DNA of 40,547 nucleotides from Cylindrodendrum hubeiense (Eukaryota > Ascomycota > Sordariomycetes > Hypocreales > Nectriaceae). Of this stretch, positions 1 to 10,152 are shown piece after piece. Position numbers and translations under genes: made by a program. Numbering within the stretch: the stretch's first letter is position 1; the number at the start of each line of letters is the position of its first letter. Where the stretch lies: assembly GCA_014621425.1 (NCBI GenBank), contig JAANBB010000372.1:1-40547 (forward strand), given 5' to 3'. The notes beneath the pieces are model-generated. The model was not told the DNA's origin and made no database searches. It saw only the letters and a list, made by a program, of their open reading frames with translations.

Positions 1-274
1 CATTCATCCATTCATCCATCCGTCCACGCTGACTGGATCGGCATGTCTTCGGACTAGGGGATCTTGCTTCCCCCGGCAAATTCTCTGCAGCAGGTCAATC
101 CGGATGCCCATCATCCATGCCTGTCGTTGGTGTTGAGACCAGTCGTGGTGAGGACGGGTGGTAGTCTACGGAGGTTGGCCACCCCTCCTCCGATCTACCC
201 TCGGCAGGTGCGATCTGTCTTTGACCTACGTCGCGTACGTGGGAGAAGAGGGCCTGCGGTATGGCGCGACGTAT

Positions 275-382
275 TTTACGTACGACATAGAGAAGTTAGA
301 AACAGCTGGCGACGTAATTTACGTACTATGGTACGACGTATGTAAACGACAGCTTGAATATGCCATGGCGTAATTTACGTAC
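275..382. repeat. Cluster of TTTACGTAC repeats
   Basis: The nonamer TTTACGTAC occurs at 275-283, 318-326 and 374-382, each preceded by CGTA or a close variant (CGTATTTTACGTAC, CGTAATTTACGTAC, twice). Further TACGTA/GTACGT-type words lie at about 222-240 and 330-345. The core TACGTA is palindromic. Spacings are 43 and 56 bp. Possible binding sites for a dimeric regulator or the remains of a short degenerate tandem repeat; the function is unknown. Confidence 0.5.
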
Positions 383-2885
383 GAAGTAGGTAACAAGACA
401 TCATGCAACTCGTCCACCAAGGGTGCGACACCGTAACACGCTATGTTAGTGCAGCAGTGATTGGAAGGTACGGAGGGAAGGTTCCCGTATCCTGGTGCCT
501 GCCTTCCGACGTGAGTTCCGACGTGATGATTTTCTCCCACCTCGGATCGTCTATCCATTGCTGACCGAAACAACATGTTGAGGCCACCCACTTCTCTTCA
601 CCGACTCGCTAAATCAGGGCACCGCAGTATGTTCCTGGAGTAGGTAATCAAACCCTCTCCCGTCATTGCCTGATTCTGATCCTTTTACCACGGCCTGGCG
701 TGACAATGCCGCTGAACAACAGGCCCTCACCGAGCGGTCAGAGTCAGTCAATTTCGCCTGTGGATACTCCGTACACAATAAGCAGCTTCCGATGTGATGT
801 GTCTTTCAGCCGTCCCCTGCCTGGCCCGTCTCTCCTCGGGGCCCCGTGTTCGCACTCCATGCTCGCTTCTCCCCGCCAGATCGGCTGCAGCGACAAGTGA
901 GAAATAGATGATCTCGTTCCGGGCCAATCAACTGCCGCTTATTTCCGCGTCGCTTTCGCATCTATCTCCTATCCGCCGTTGGCTTGAATGGTTTGCAACA
1001 CAGTTCGTGTAAGAGAAATCCGGCCGAGGGAACGGAGACTTCGCCGCCATCAAGGAGCCAGCCATCCACGACAGCACCCCACATAGAGCTGCAGCCACGG
1101 CCAGGGTGTTGCTGGGCATCCGTGCGACGCCGCCTGGAACGTTAAACCTAATACGCATGGGTGACCTCGACATCCAACTTGCGACACCAATCACGGCCCG
1201 TCATTTTCAAAGCCAGCGCCGCCGATGTCGCGCCTGTCCCCAACCCCGAAGGATGAGCCATGTGCTGCGCTCGCCCGGGGGGGGCCTTTGACGTACAGGT
1301 GCTGCGCGGGGGAGCTAGATGCGCCTATGATTCGTCCGCAACTCAATCTCCATGGTCCATCAGCCTGCAACTGGAGACGACCTCTCCGAAAAGCTGGATG
1401 CCTATCAGCGCCGGTGGTGGGATTCCAGCGAGTCACGGCCCAAGATGTGTGCCCTACGCCTCGGAATCCCCACGACATCCCTACGACATGCACCAGACAC
1501 GCACCGGGCATGTGCTACGGGACTCGCTCGCTTGCACACCTGCCTTAGATTCAAAGAAGCTTCCATTCACCAGGGGATATCCGGTCAGCACAGCACTGTC
1601 AGGCTAGGGTTTGTCAGTGAAACAGGGTTTTGGGGCTGCAGACGAGAGGTGTTGGTCCTCGGATTTATTCTTGCCTTGCATCGTCCGCGTTTCTGACGGA
1701 GCCTCGACGGCGGCCAGCGTCATTGACAGACGACACGGTGTCGCAGCTTATGAAATGGGTCCCTCGCCGTCGCCTCACCTGGCGGAACTTCGGCCAAAAG
1801 CACCTAACAAGCCGAGCATCCACCTCGGACTACTGGCGCGAGAAGCAGACCACTCGTACCGGTGTGATTATTAGGGATCCAACCAGAGGTAGAGCCCAGA
1901 TGGGCCACGCCCGGATTTCTTCCAGGCCTGCCATGGCGCATGAAAGCCAGGCAGCCAGGGTTTCTAGAGGCTGCTTTTTCCCTGCCAGCTTAGCCTTGGA
2001 GGCTGGCAAGCAAACTGACGCCGGACAAGTCTGCCATCTCACACCATTATCGCACAGTCACAACATGGACATCAAAAATTGGGGGGCGCGGCCAATCAGC
2101 GTCGCGGTTTTGAGATGTCTCCCTTATCTCGCTCCAACCAGCGCTGCCCGTCCCGTCCTAGCCCGCCTCTTCGTGCCTCTTTACACTAAAACGGAAGAAG
2201 CTCGTGCCGGGGACTCATCGGTAACCAGGGTGCAGATCGCCTAGTGGGATTTAGTCTGCGCCATCGCACAGATGCACCTGTCTCACCACGGGTTCGGGAG
2301 TCCTGCGCAGGCGCGGTGCTGCCCTGCCCTGCAACGTCCTGCGAGTTTCTTGTGCAGGAAGACGTCACTTCTTTGGGAAATTTGAACCGACAAAGGCGAT
2401 TCGTTCATCAAAGATGGGGTTGAGATGAGGGTTGCGTCTCCCTGTCTGGGTTAGGCCTGCTACGCCCCAGCGCTTGTTGGTATGTTGTGCACGAGTCGAC
2501 GGATAATTATTTAGCAAACATCCATCGCATGCCTGTTCATAATCCAAACGTCTCCAGAACATATGTTGTCTCCCTGGGGCAGGCATCTGGCTCGTTAAAC
2601 CGGATCTCGTCCCTACTGCCCCGAGCTTCGTATATATGGTTCTACCGAGCTCTCGATCACTCGATCCAGGCGGCGTTCGCCCTCCGCCGGCCACGGGGCG
2701 CCATGGGGATGACCTGGGGATGACCTGGAGATGGTCTGGGGCATCATGACAACTTCCGGAGCCCCATATCCTCCACAGCGTGTCCATTCTTTCCCGCAGT
2801 CCGTGAGTTGCTTGCGTCGTTCTCCCTAGCGTCCTGCTGGGGTCTTATCTCTGTCTTCTACGTTTTGCAGAAACGGCGCCCGCTC

Positions 2886-2931
2886 AATGCCTAGATAAGC
2901 GCAAATCAACTCGAGGCATTATAAATATAAA
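2886..2931. promoter_or_regulatory. TATA-like site with small inverted repeat
   Basis: TATAAATATAAA at 2920-2931 is a strong TATA-type sequence in an otherwise GC-rich stretch. Just before it, AATGCCT (2886-2892) and AGGCATT (2914-2920) form a perfect 7 bp inverted repeat with a 21-base spacer. No convincing coding region follows at the usual distance on the plus strand; the next gene, APC15, starts about 1 kb downstream. It could serve a long APC15 leader, a non-coding transcript, or be chance. Confidence 0.25.
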
Positions 2932-3982
2932 GGGAGCGACTGCTCGAGCGGAGCCCGTCCAAAGTGGAGGATGTTGAATTCGGGCAATTGCGAGCGGCCG
3001 AGGTCGGCCGTGCTAACGTCGAGTTGCATTTGAATGGATGTTACGGAGGTGCGGAGCCGACTCGACTGAGGACCGCAGCTCAGAGCTCAGCCGCTCTCTG
3101 AATTCCGGACCCAGCGCCGTTTCCTCGTTACGCGGACCTCGGCGGCACCCACGCCCGACTGCCCGACTGCCCGCCTCACTGCATCGCATTGCCCAACCTG
3201 CATTCTCCGAGACCGCCGATCCCGAATTCTCCCGACATCCTCCCACCGTCCAACGTTACTCTTAACCCCGACCCCCTACAGAATGGCCCTGGCCGTTTGC
3301 AGAAGGACCTAGCGCGGGAGCGGGAGCGTGGCTGCAGGAGGCAGGAGAGTCGAGCGACAAGGCGGCACAACCACTGAGCGTATTCACTTACCTCACAAAA
3401 TGAATAACTATTCCGCCGTTTGCAAACGGCCTGCGCGGCGGTGGCAACAACTCCTTGTCCTTGGCCCAAAGCGGTGAGGGACCTGCAATTTCAGAGACAA
3501 GAAGCGGGAGACCGTTGCCTCACCTTCATTTCCGCGAAACAGCAGACCATCGCCAGCACGTAGCATTCTGGACTCGCCCCTCAGCTCTCGCCCCTCAACT
3601 CTCGCCCCCCAGCACCTTCGGCAAACGACACTGATCGCCGAGCCGCTCCAGCCGCTGCAACATGCTTTGCCCCCGTTCGGAGAAAAGTCCTAGCTAGGCC
3701 CAGTGCTCTTTCCAAACCCCATCATCGTAGCTATTCCATCGGTCGACCAATGCGGGACTCTAGCATTGAGATTACAGACTTCTGGACAAAGTCATGACGG
3801 GCTTTCAGTGTACACCATGTTTTCGACAGGGGGCCATCGTGGCTCGCGGCTAATACGCGCGGCCCCGCGCCTATCGCGTGACGTGCCCCGCAGCTTGTTG
3901 TCCTGAAGGTACCCCGGCGCCCATTACGAAACCACAACCTCATCCACGCGTATGCCGCTGAACGCGTGCTGGAGCTAGCCAA

Positions 3983-5102
3983 ATGTTCACCACACTTCCA
4001 GATTTTACCCCGCGAGATGTATGGCCCCTTCGGCATCGCATCTGGCACCGTTCACCATCTGACACTCCTATAGTCGCATTCCTTATGGTATAGGTCCTCT
4101 CGCAACCCCTTCACTCCGCCAGGACCTCTCGACAACCATCACCACGGAGACCCTCACAGCCATCACCATGGCAGTAATCACTCGCGCCAGCGTGGCCAAG
4201 CTCTCGAGCGCTCTGCCCTTGCACGCCTTGCCGCAGATGAGCAGTATATGCAACGGAGACGGCTGAATGTTCAAAACTACGGCAGCGGCTGGCTAAGACC
4301 CCCCGGTGTTCCGAAGACACTACATCAAATGCGTGAGGAGAAACGAGAACAAGATGAGCACCAGGAAGCCATGCGTCGGGAACAACTGGCACAGGAACTA
4401 GCAGAAGCTGAGGCTGAGGCCGCGCCGGAGGATGGAGTGATGGACGACGTCCAGTTGGATGGCGCACAAGACCTCGACGACGATATTCCAGATGCCGATG
4501 ATGAGTTTGGATTGCACGACGATGACGACGATGATGAAGACGACGAGGAGGAGGATCTTGATGAGGAGGAGGAGGGTGAAGCTGAGGAAGATGCAGACGA
4601 GTCCGTTTTGAGAGAGGAGAGACAAAACGACCTCATGGCTTCACGCATGAGGATGAATGACGATGCTTTCCGAGAAGCCCTCGCCCGCGGCGACCCCGAC
4701 GGAGATGGCATCTACGGCGGAGAAGAGGAGATTGAAGAAGAGGAGCAGGGTCACATGTTAGACGAGGAAGACTTCGTCCAAGAGGGAACCGACGACGGTC
4801 TAGGTGTGGACATGGACGCAGATCTTGACGACGACATTCCCGAAGCCGAGAGCGGAGGCTACGAGCACACCGACTCCGAGGCTGAGTTTACAAGTAGCAG
4901 TAGTGAAGAGGAGCAGAGTGACGACGAAGATGACGCCGACATAAGCTTCGCACCTCGCTCCGCGGCCCTGGCACCGCCGCAGTCCCCAACCCTCCAAGGC
5001 CGCTCGAGCATTGGCCGTCCCAGCATGGACCTAAGCAATCTCCTCTCCCAGGATGGCAGCAGCTTCATGGAGAGCAGCCCTGCAGGCCGCCGCGCCCGCT
5101 AG
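3983..5102 (+). CDS. Anaphase-promoting complex subunit Apc15/Mnd2
   Basis: Two exons, 3983-4018 and 4074-5102, give a protein of about 354 aa. The intron (4019-4073, GTATGG...CTATAG) is 55 nt and phase 0. The first 12-codon exon plus the start of exon 2 read TPRD-SHSLWY, the conserved N-terminal LW-type motif of fungal Apc15 (Pfam Apc15p family). It is followed by a His-rich stretch (about residues 34-48) and the conserved block NVQNYGSGWLRPPGVPKTL at about residues 77-95. A long Asp/Glu-rich region covers about residues 130-285. The tail is Ser/Pro-rich. By family knowledge it is a subunit of the nuclear APC/C E3 ligase; yeast Mnd2 restrains the meiotic activator Ama1 and vertebrate APC15 promotes checkpoint-complex turnover. 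Without the mini-exon the ORF would appear to start at 4248 and lose the diagnostic N-terminus. It is convergent with BET1. Confidence 0.88.
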
Positions 5103-5194
5103 TAACGACGTGTACGACATAGACCCGGAAGGCATCCCATAGAACAGTGTTCAATATACCCATCACATTTTCTCGGTTATTATTAAAATCAAGT

Positions 5195-5252
5195 ACCAAC
5201 CCCGTGTCTGTCCCATATATCAAAAGAACCAAATACCAAACCATGCATGTGG
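5195..5252 (+). repeat. Diverged direct repeat, copy A
   Basis: This sequence, just downstream of the APC15 stop, matches 6241-6301. The best shared core is TATATCAAAAGAA, then CAAAT, one variable base, then CCAAAC; CCCC.TGTCTG lies upstream and CATG..GTGG downstream. Similarity weakly extends upstream into the AT-rich ATTA...AAGT flank. Small gaps and substitutions show that it is old or was duplicated imperfectly. Confidence 0.6.
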
Positions 5253-5257
5253 TATTT
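5231..5257. repeat. Perfect 8 bp inverted repeat (hairpin)
   Basis: AAATACCA (5231-5238) and TGGTATTT (5250-5257) are exact reverse complements around an 11-base loop that itself contains the palindrome CATGCATG. It lies in the presumed APC15 3' UTR and is not preserved in repeat copy B, so the arms arose or decayed after duplication. It could be an RNA structure in the 3' end; the role is unknown. Confidence 0.55.
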
Positions 5258-6240
5258 CATGATGGGATGGGTAGAGTGGATGAATAGGGTAGAGACAACA
5301 ACTGTTATTCAAATATGAGATTCAATCGCTGCTATATACCGGAGGTATAGTGAACCCAGATTAAGCAGCACCTTCAAACCCCAGCAAGAAATCCAGTAAA
5401 AAAGGTCCTTCACAGAATGTACCAAGGATTTATTGGTCATCTCGTGCGGCCCATTAAACCAGCAGAATACTCTCCCTGGCGACCCTGATACAGCCACTAC
5501 AAACTTACATCGCCCACTTTATGCCACACAGAAAGCCATAGTGAACAGCAAAGGCATGGTGGCTAAACCAGGTGACCTGAAGCAATATCTAAAATCCACC
5601 ATTAAGACCCCTTTCTGCAGAAGCCCCGAAGGGGGACGGATGGTTAGAACCGCCTTGTATCATTTCCCATTTACTCAACGGAAACTAACTGATTAATATC
5701 AGCACGCACATATCCCATCACAACAATGCGCACAAACACGGTATTGTCCAGTCTACTAATCGTCCTAGGTCGAGTATCAATCAAATTCTCATACTTTTTA
5801 AAATGCTCGACACCCAGAGGATGATAGGAACAGCAGTAAGGCCAGTACCACCACCTAGCAATTATCTCTACCATCCCCGAGAAGCAGAGGATCAGAGATG
5901 CCGAACAGGAAGGATTGGAGGATGTCCCAGTTCACACGGGAATTAGAATAGGGAGGCAATCGATGTTGTACACTCATTACTATGCACTCAGGGGATGAGG
6001 TATGAACCAAACGATGGAAGGTGGATGACATGCATCCCGCCAGCTTAATTAGTAGAATGAACTAGAGGACGTGCTATTCATGTTTACAACACCCAATGAA
6101 CCGAGCATGGATTGCTCTGATGGCGTGTCAAGACGAGGTCAGAGTACACACGAACGAGGGCTGGCGTTGGAAAGATCAGACTCAGGGCCGTAATATAACC
6201 ATGAACCGTCTTTGCCGGCAATTAATATAAATAAAGTGTC

Positions 6241-6301
6241 CCAAACCCCTGTCTGTTGTTTATATCAAAAGAAACAAATGCCAAACATAACATGCGCGTG
6301 G
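6241..6301 (+). repeat. Diverged direct repeat, copy B
   Basis: Second copy of the sequence at 5195-5252, in the same orientation, about 350 bp beyond the BET1 stop. Both copies are flanked upstream by AT-rich sequence. The pair brackets about 990 bp of gene-free DNA, which suggests either a local tandem duplication or an insertion event, but no element ends can be assigned. Confidence 0.6.
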
Positions 6302-6651
6302 CGGACAATGCTAATATTACAATCTTTGTACGGTGACAGAACGTCTGTGTCGTGCTTTTCCTCCTAGGGCGCAGCCCCTGATCCCGTATTATCATATGCA
6401 AAGAAGCGGTTGGGAAAAATGGTCAAAACTCCCGTCCCAACGCCGTTCGAAAATGCATCCATAATGCCAACGATCGTCTCTTCCTGCCTCTGTCGAGGTG
6501 TTCGCTCCACTCCAGGATATGCTCCTGTCCATTCATCTAGGCCGCGTTCCTCTTGATTCTCGTTTCGATGGGTCTCCGAGGTGATGCTGGATCTTCGGTC
6601 GTCTCGAGCGCGTCCAAGCGTGTATGTTGCGTGTCGTTGTGATTGTGTGGT

Positions 6652-7388
6652 TTAGAACAACCAGACGTAAAGGAAGAGCATGATGACGGCGGAAAAGAAG
6701 GCAATCCAGACCTTCCAGCTGACGCCAGTGCGTTCGGCCATCACCAGCATGCGGTTCATGGTGCCGCGGAGGCGTAGGCGGGTCGAGTCGAAGGAGTCGT
6801 TCATCTTCTCGGCAAGGGCGGATGAGTCGCGGATCTCGTCACCAATAGCAACTGTCATCTATACGGAAGCCTGGTCAGTTGTTGTTCTCCTTAAACATGT
6901 TCAGCAGTCCCAGAGTCCCGTTATCGCAAGAGCCTCCTCGCTGGTGGCCCTGGTTGTACTGTCGCGTGGTGGGTGACGACAAGGGGTAAACTCACAGTCT
7001 TCAAGATCTTGACCTTGCCGAGGATGCCTTCGACATGCGCGTCATTCTGACTCTCCAGCTCGTTCAACACCGCATCGCTATACTGGCCCCTGCGATTCGG
7101 CGTCGCAGGTCGAAAGGCCTTGGCACCGTTGGCATCGAGGCCGCCATTGCTTCCCGGCGCCCCATAGCCCCCATATCCATAGCCGCGGCTCGGGCTCGCG
7201 CTGACGGGTCGCCGCGCCCCATCCCCTGTGTAACCGTCGAAGAGCGCACTGCGCGAGTCGCGCTGGTGCAGAGACGACGCGCCGAACCTATTGACCGCCT
7301 GGTGGTTAGTCGGATGTGCTGTCGTCGGCGGTGACGTACAGGAGGGGAGACGGAGACGGAGACGCTAGGGGACGTACCTTTGCGCCAT
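6652..7388 (-). CDS. Bet1-type Qc-SNARE of ER-Golgi transport
   Basis: Three exons on the minus strand: 7388-7378 (11 nt), 7287-6996 and 6858-6652. Introns begin GTACGT and GTGAGT and end ATAG in both cases. The product is about 169 aa. Residues about 5-70 are a Gly/Ser/Arg-rich variable N-terminus. A SNARE motif follows (about residues 80-145, including EIRDSSALAEKMNDSFDST), then a C-terminal membrane anchor (VWIAFFSAVIMLFLYVWLF) with no lumenal tail. This is the architecture of Bet1, which works with Sed5, Bos1 and Sec22 in COPII vesicle fusion at the Golgi. At the position I align with the ionic zero layer (NDSFDS) there appears to be Ser rather than Gln; that alignment is inferred. The 11 nt first exon encodes only MAQ plus part of Arg; the exon 2 join keeps the frame exactly. 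Confidence 0.92.
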
Positions 7389-8340
7389 GGCCGGGCGAAA
7401 CGTTTGGTCAGTGGGAGATGATGGGAGATGGGCGGACCAGACCAGGGAGGAGCAGGTGAATAGGAAGTGAGAGGATGAGTGGGATTTCGAGGGTGCTCGC
7501 GAATCTGCAGTTTTGGGTTGGGATAAGGAAGACAGGTATCGACACGAAACCCTGTCGTTTTCCGAACAGGCTAGGTGTTCGCTCAGAGTTCTGATGGGCC
7601 GCCATGATCCATTATTAGGGGGGAGGGGCGCTCAGGGAGGGGTGTACCCGGGCAGTCACCAGTACGGGAGGTACCTTGTCTCACTGCCTTACCGCCTCGT
7701 GTCCGAGGTACCTATCGTCAGTGCTCATCCTGGCCATGCCGACCGCAGGGACGCTGGTCCAATGGCATCGAGGCCAACGCCACCAGGCCTTGACGGACGG
7801 AATTGGGGCATGGAACGCGCCTGGACCGCCGTGGACTTTTCAAGGTCCGAGTCCGTAGCGATGGGACAGGATGCGTGCGTTTGGCCCTGGGCGGCTCGGT
7901 TGTGCGAGGATGAGACCGCTGAAAAGGATGCTGCAGGGAGGGGCCGCTCGAAAGCGGCATGGCCAATTTGTCGCGGGGTTGCAACCATTCACGGTCGTGC
8001 ACGGCACTCACACTGCACTGCACGACACTACCTTCAAAGGGATTCGTCAGGCTATGCGTCTCGTCGAATCAAGGTGCTTGCATCTGTTGTGTATGCCTTT
8101 CAATTGCTCTCGTTGCATATTACAGATACCAAGCTTAAGTACCTATGCAAAGCAGGTAGTCCTAGAGGTGGCCGATGATATCCACGTCTGGGGTATCCGC
8201 CTAGATCCCAATCCCGGACCCGAGCAAGACGGCATCCATCATTGCAGTTCCATGCGTTTTGTGTACCAGTTCATAATGCCATGCTTTCATCCAGCAAACT
8301 GCGCATGCATGCTTGCTGTCATCAAATTCCATCTGACTCT
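7389..8340. other. Intergenic region, BET1 promoter and CHZ1 3' end
   Basis: About 950 bp between the BET1 start and the CHZ1 stop, both on the minus strand. It should contain the BET1 promoter and the CHZ1 3' UTR. A plus-strand open frame at 7513-8178 opens with TTG, lacks any domain and runs antisense to these elements, so I do not call it. GGTACC-type words recur near 7670 and 7705. Confidence 0.5.
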
Positions 8341-8796
8341 CTAGCCAGACATCGCCGTGTCCTCATCCGGGGGGTGGAAGTCCTCATCCTCTTCCTCGTC
8401 GTAGTCCTCCTCGGGTTGTTCCTCGGCGGCCTTGGCGAAATCGATGGTCTGGCCGCGAGTGCGGCGCCCGCCATCGACAATGTTGTTCAGGTCAATCTCC
8501 TCCAAGCCGTCCTCTTCTATACCTGGTGGTTAGCTAAGGTGCACAGTTTAAGAGATGCAGAGAGGCGCATACCGGGCTCAGGAACCTTAAAGTCTCATGT
8601 TAGCAACTGTTCAGACGCAAATCACAACGGGGTTTCAACCAACCTCATCATCATCCTCATCATCATCATCATCGTCCTCATCCTCGTCCATGGCAGCGTC
8701 CTCGGCAGGGAAGTCGGCAGTAGCCTTGCCCTTACCCTTGCTCTCGGCAAAGGCCTCCTCGTTGGACTGGGGGATGGTGGTGCCGTTGTCAGCCAT
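8341..8796 (-). CDS. Histone H2A.Z-H2B chaperone Chz1
   Basis: Three exons on the minus strand: 8796-8644, a 13 nt micro-exon 8585-8573, and 8522-8341, giving 115 aa. The introns have GTTGGT/TAAG and GTATGC/CCAG ends, and only this join keeps the frame. Residues 32-51 are a run of Asp/Glu. The CHZ motif follows, IDLNNIVDGGRRTRGQTIDF at about residues 65-84, and the tail is acidic again. Chz1 is a nuclear, largely disordered chaperone that binds H2A.Z-H2B dimers and feeds them to the SWR1 complex; the length is close to other fungal Chz1 proteins. The first donor (GTTGGT) is non-consensus, so its exact position is the weakest point of the model. The micro-exon sits between the acidic run and the CHZ motif. 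Confidence 0.88.
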
Positions 8797-9528
8797 CTTA
8801 GCGGTGTGAAGAAGACTTGCTGTGGGGAAGAAGTCGAGGGAGGACGTTGTGGGGTTTTGCGGAGAGAAGAATTGGGAGGTGGTTATGCAAGAGTGAGAGT
8901 GAAGATGCAGCTCGAAATGGGGGTGAGCTCCAGGTGAATTGGGGGACCGGCGCTTGCGACCAGCTTTTAAAGAAGGCGCATGCGACGCCCAGCCGATCTT
9001 CTCATAGCAACCACTCTAGTCCCGATATGGGCTAGCGCGATGTGAGCACTGTGCTTTTTCAGCAGTCACATGCCCAGGCACGTGAACGTGAGTGTCAGTT
9101 GACAAAGGGAGTTGCAAGAACCAAGGCCAACAACAATGGACTAATAAATGGCATTATTCTAGAGATAATCATTATGTCTCCAGATCTCCGGACACGCTAG
9201 ACATCAAGTGGGGCTTGCGGGATGTTCAGCCAAGATACCTCAGCATCTATCACATTCACGCTCAACTCCATTCCTAACCTGCCGACCCCCAACCACTCAA
9301 TAAGGATGGTAAATGGTAGAAAATGCCAATGCCATAGCGTCAGAAAGTCGGCCCATGTCATGTCCTTGTTGCATCGGTCCTCAAATCAGCCTGGTTAAGA
9401 CGCCCGTTCCATCCATCAAACCGCTGTGTGAGCAATGAAAATTCACGACGAGCTTTCGCATCCAGTCTCGCACTAAAAGAGAAGACGTGGTCTCAACTGT
9501 ATTCGATTAAGGCTGTTGAAATGCAAGT
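8797..9528. other. Intergenic region, CHZ1 promoter and EMC10 3' end
   Basis: About 730 bp containing the CHZ1 promoter and leader and the 3' end of EMC10, both on the minus strand. Short open frames here have no similarity I recognise. I see no repeat or RNA gene. Confidence 0.5.
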
Positions 9529-10152
9529 CTATTTGTCGCCACCTCCGGCCATGGACATGACCACCACAATACCAATAACCCACCAGTACCTATACCATCG
9601 TTAGCATTACGCTCTGTAATCAAGAGATTATGAAACTTACTTCTGCAGGAGTGATTTCTCTGGCTCCTCTCCCACCTTCTTTCCCTCGGGCGACAGTACC
9701 ACCGGCTTGTTCAACTCCGGCTGCTTCCCCTTAGTCGCCGTCAACACCACCACCTGAGGCCCAAAGTCGCGCGTCTGGCCCGCGTCAATCTGCACACCCT
9801 TGTACGCTGCGCTGCGCACCTCGCCTTGCTCGTCCACCGACAGCAAGATGTTAGGCGCGTAGCCCTTGTCGAAGTTATCCACACTCGCGGCCGTGGTGCC
9901 GGAGACCCATCGCCCTGACTTGGAGTCGTAGAGGCCGATGCGCACGAGAGTCGCACCCTCAGGCAGCTCGGGGGCTTCGTAGGAGATGACTTGTGACGAA
10001 GAGGTGGCGGCCGGGTCGTAGGTGACTTCGGCGAGCGGCTGGGGGTCGGGTGTTGAGGCGTGGATAGGTTGGATGTAGATTTGGGCGGTGCGCTGTTCGG
10101 CAGCGACGAGCGCCGCCGCGCAAAGGCTAGAGAGTAGAGTCGTGAACCTCAT
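9529..10152 (-). CDS. ER membrane protein complex subunit 10 (EMC10)
   Basis: Two exons on the minus strand, 10152-9641 and 9589-9529, give about 190 aa. The intron is 51 nt with GTAAGT and ATAG ends; it splits the codon for Lys171. The N-terminus MRFTTLLSSLCAAALVAAEQ is a clear signal peptide. Residues about 20-165 form the lumenal beta-rich domain, with the recognisable stretch ATLVRIGLYDSKSGRWVSG and a GPQVVVLTATKGKQPELNKP segment. EKSLLQKYWWVIGIVVVMSM forms the C-terminal membrane helix, ending in GGGDK, as in fungal EMC10 proteins. EMC is an ER insertase for tail-anchored and multipass proteins. Without splicing the frame ends at 9637 right after LLQK and the membrane anchor is lost, which supports the second exon. 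Confidence 0.9.

Larger units (their letters stand above)
1..3982. other. Intergenic region with no supportable gene
   Basis: About 4 kb with open frames on both strands, none of which has a recognisable domain, a convincing ATG with conserved start, or introns joining frames into something protein-like. The longest frame (about 200 codons near 1630-2244) opens with TTG and its composition looks random. The stretch holds a small cluster of ACGT-containing repeats near 275-382 and an AT-rich TATA-like site near 2920. The last few hundred bases should contain the promoter and leader of the APC15 gene. I cannot exclude a non-coding RNA or a lineage-specific short gene. Confidence 0.55.
5103..6651. 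other. Convergent intergenic spacer, APC15-BET1
   Basis: About 1.55 kb between the stops of two convergent genes, longer than expected for two 3' UTRs and visibly more AT-rich than the genes. It holds two diverged copies of a ~60 bp sequence (5195-5252 and 6241-6301) and a hairpin at 5231-5257. A 67-codon minus-strand frame at 5671-5874 has no recognisable similarity. I see no transposase or terminal inverted repeat. Confidence 0.5.

Noticed and set aside
1630..2244. 204-codon plus-strand open frame
   Set aside because: Opens with TTG, no recognisable family or introns joining it to other frames, and irregular composition.
5671..5874. 67-codon minus-strand frame in the APC15-BET1 spacer
   Set aside because: Contains an aromatic-rich stretch that looks protein-like at first, but it is short, has stops just upstream, lies in no gene context and matches no family I know.
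8242..8937. 231-codon plus-strand frame over CHZ1
   Set aside because: It is antisense to CHZ1, opens with TTG, and its Ile/Val and Ser runs are the mirror of the CHZ1 acidic codons.
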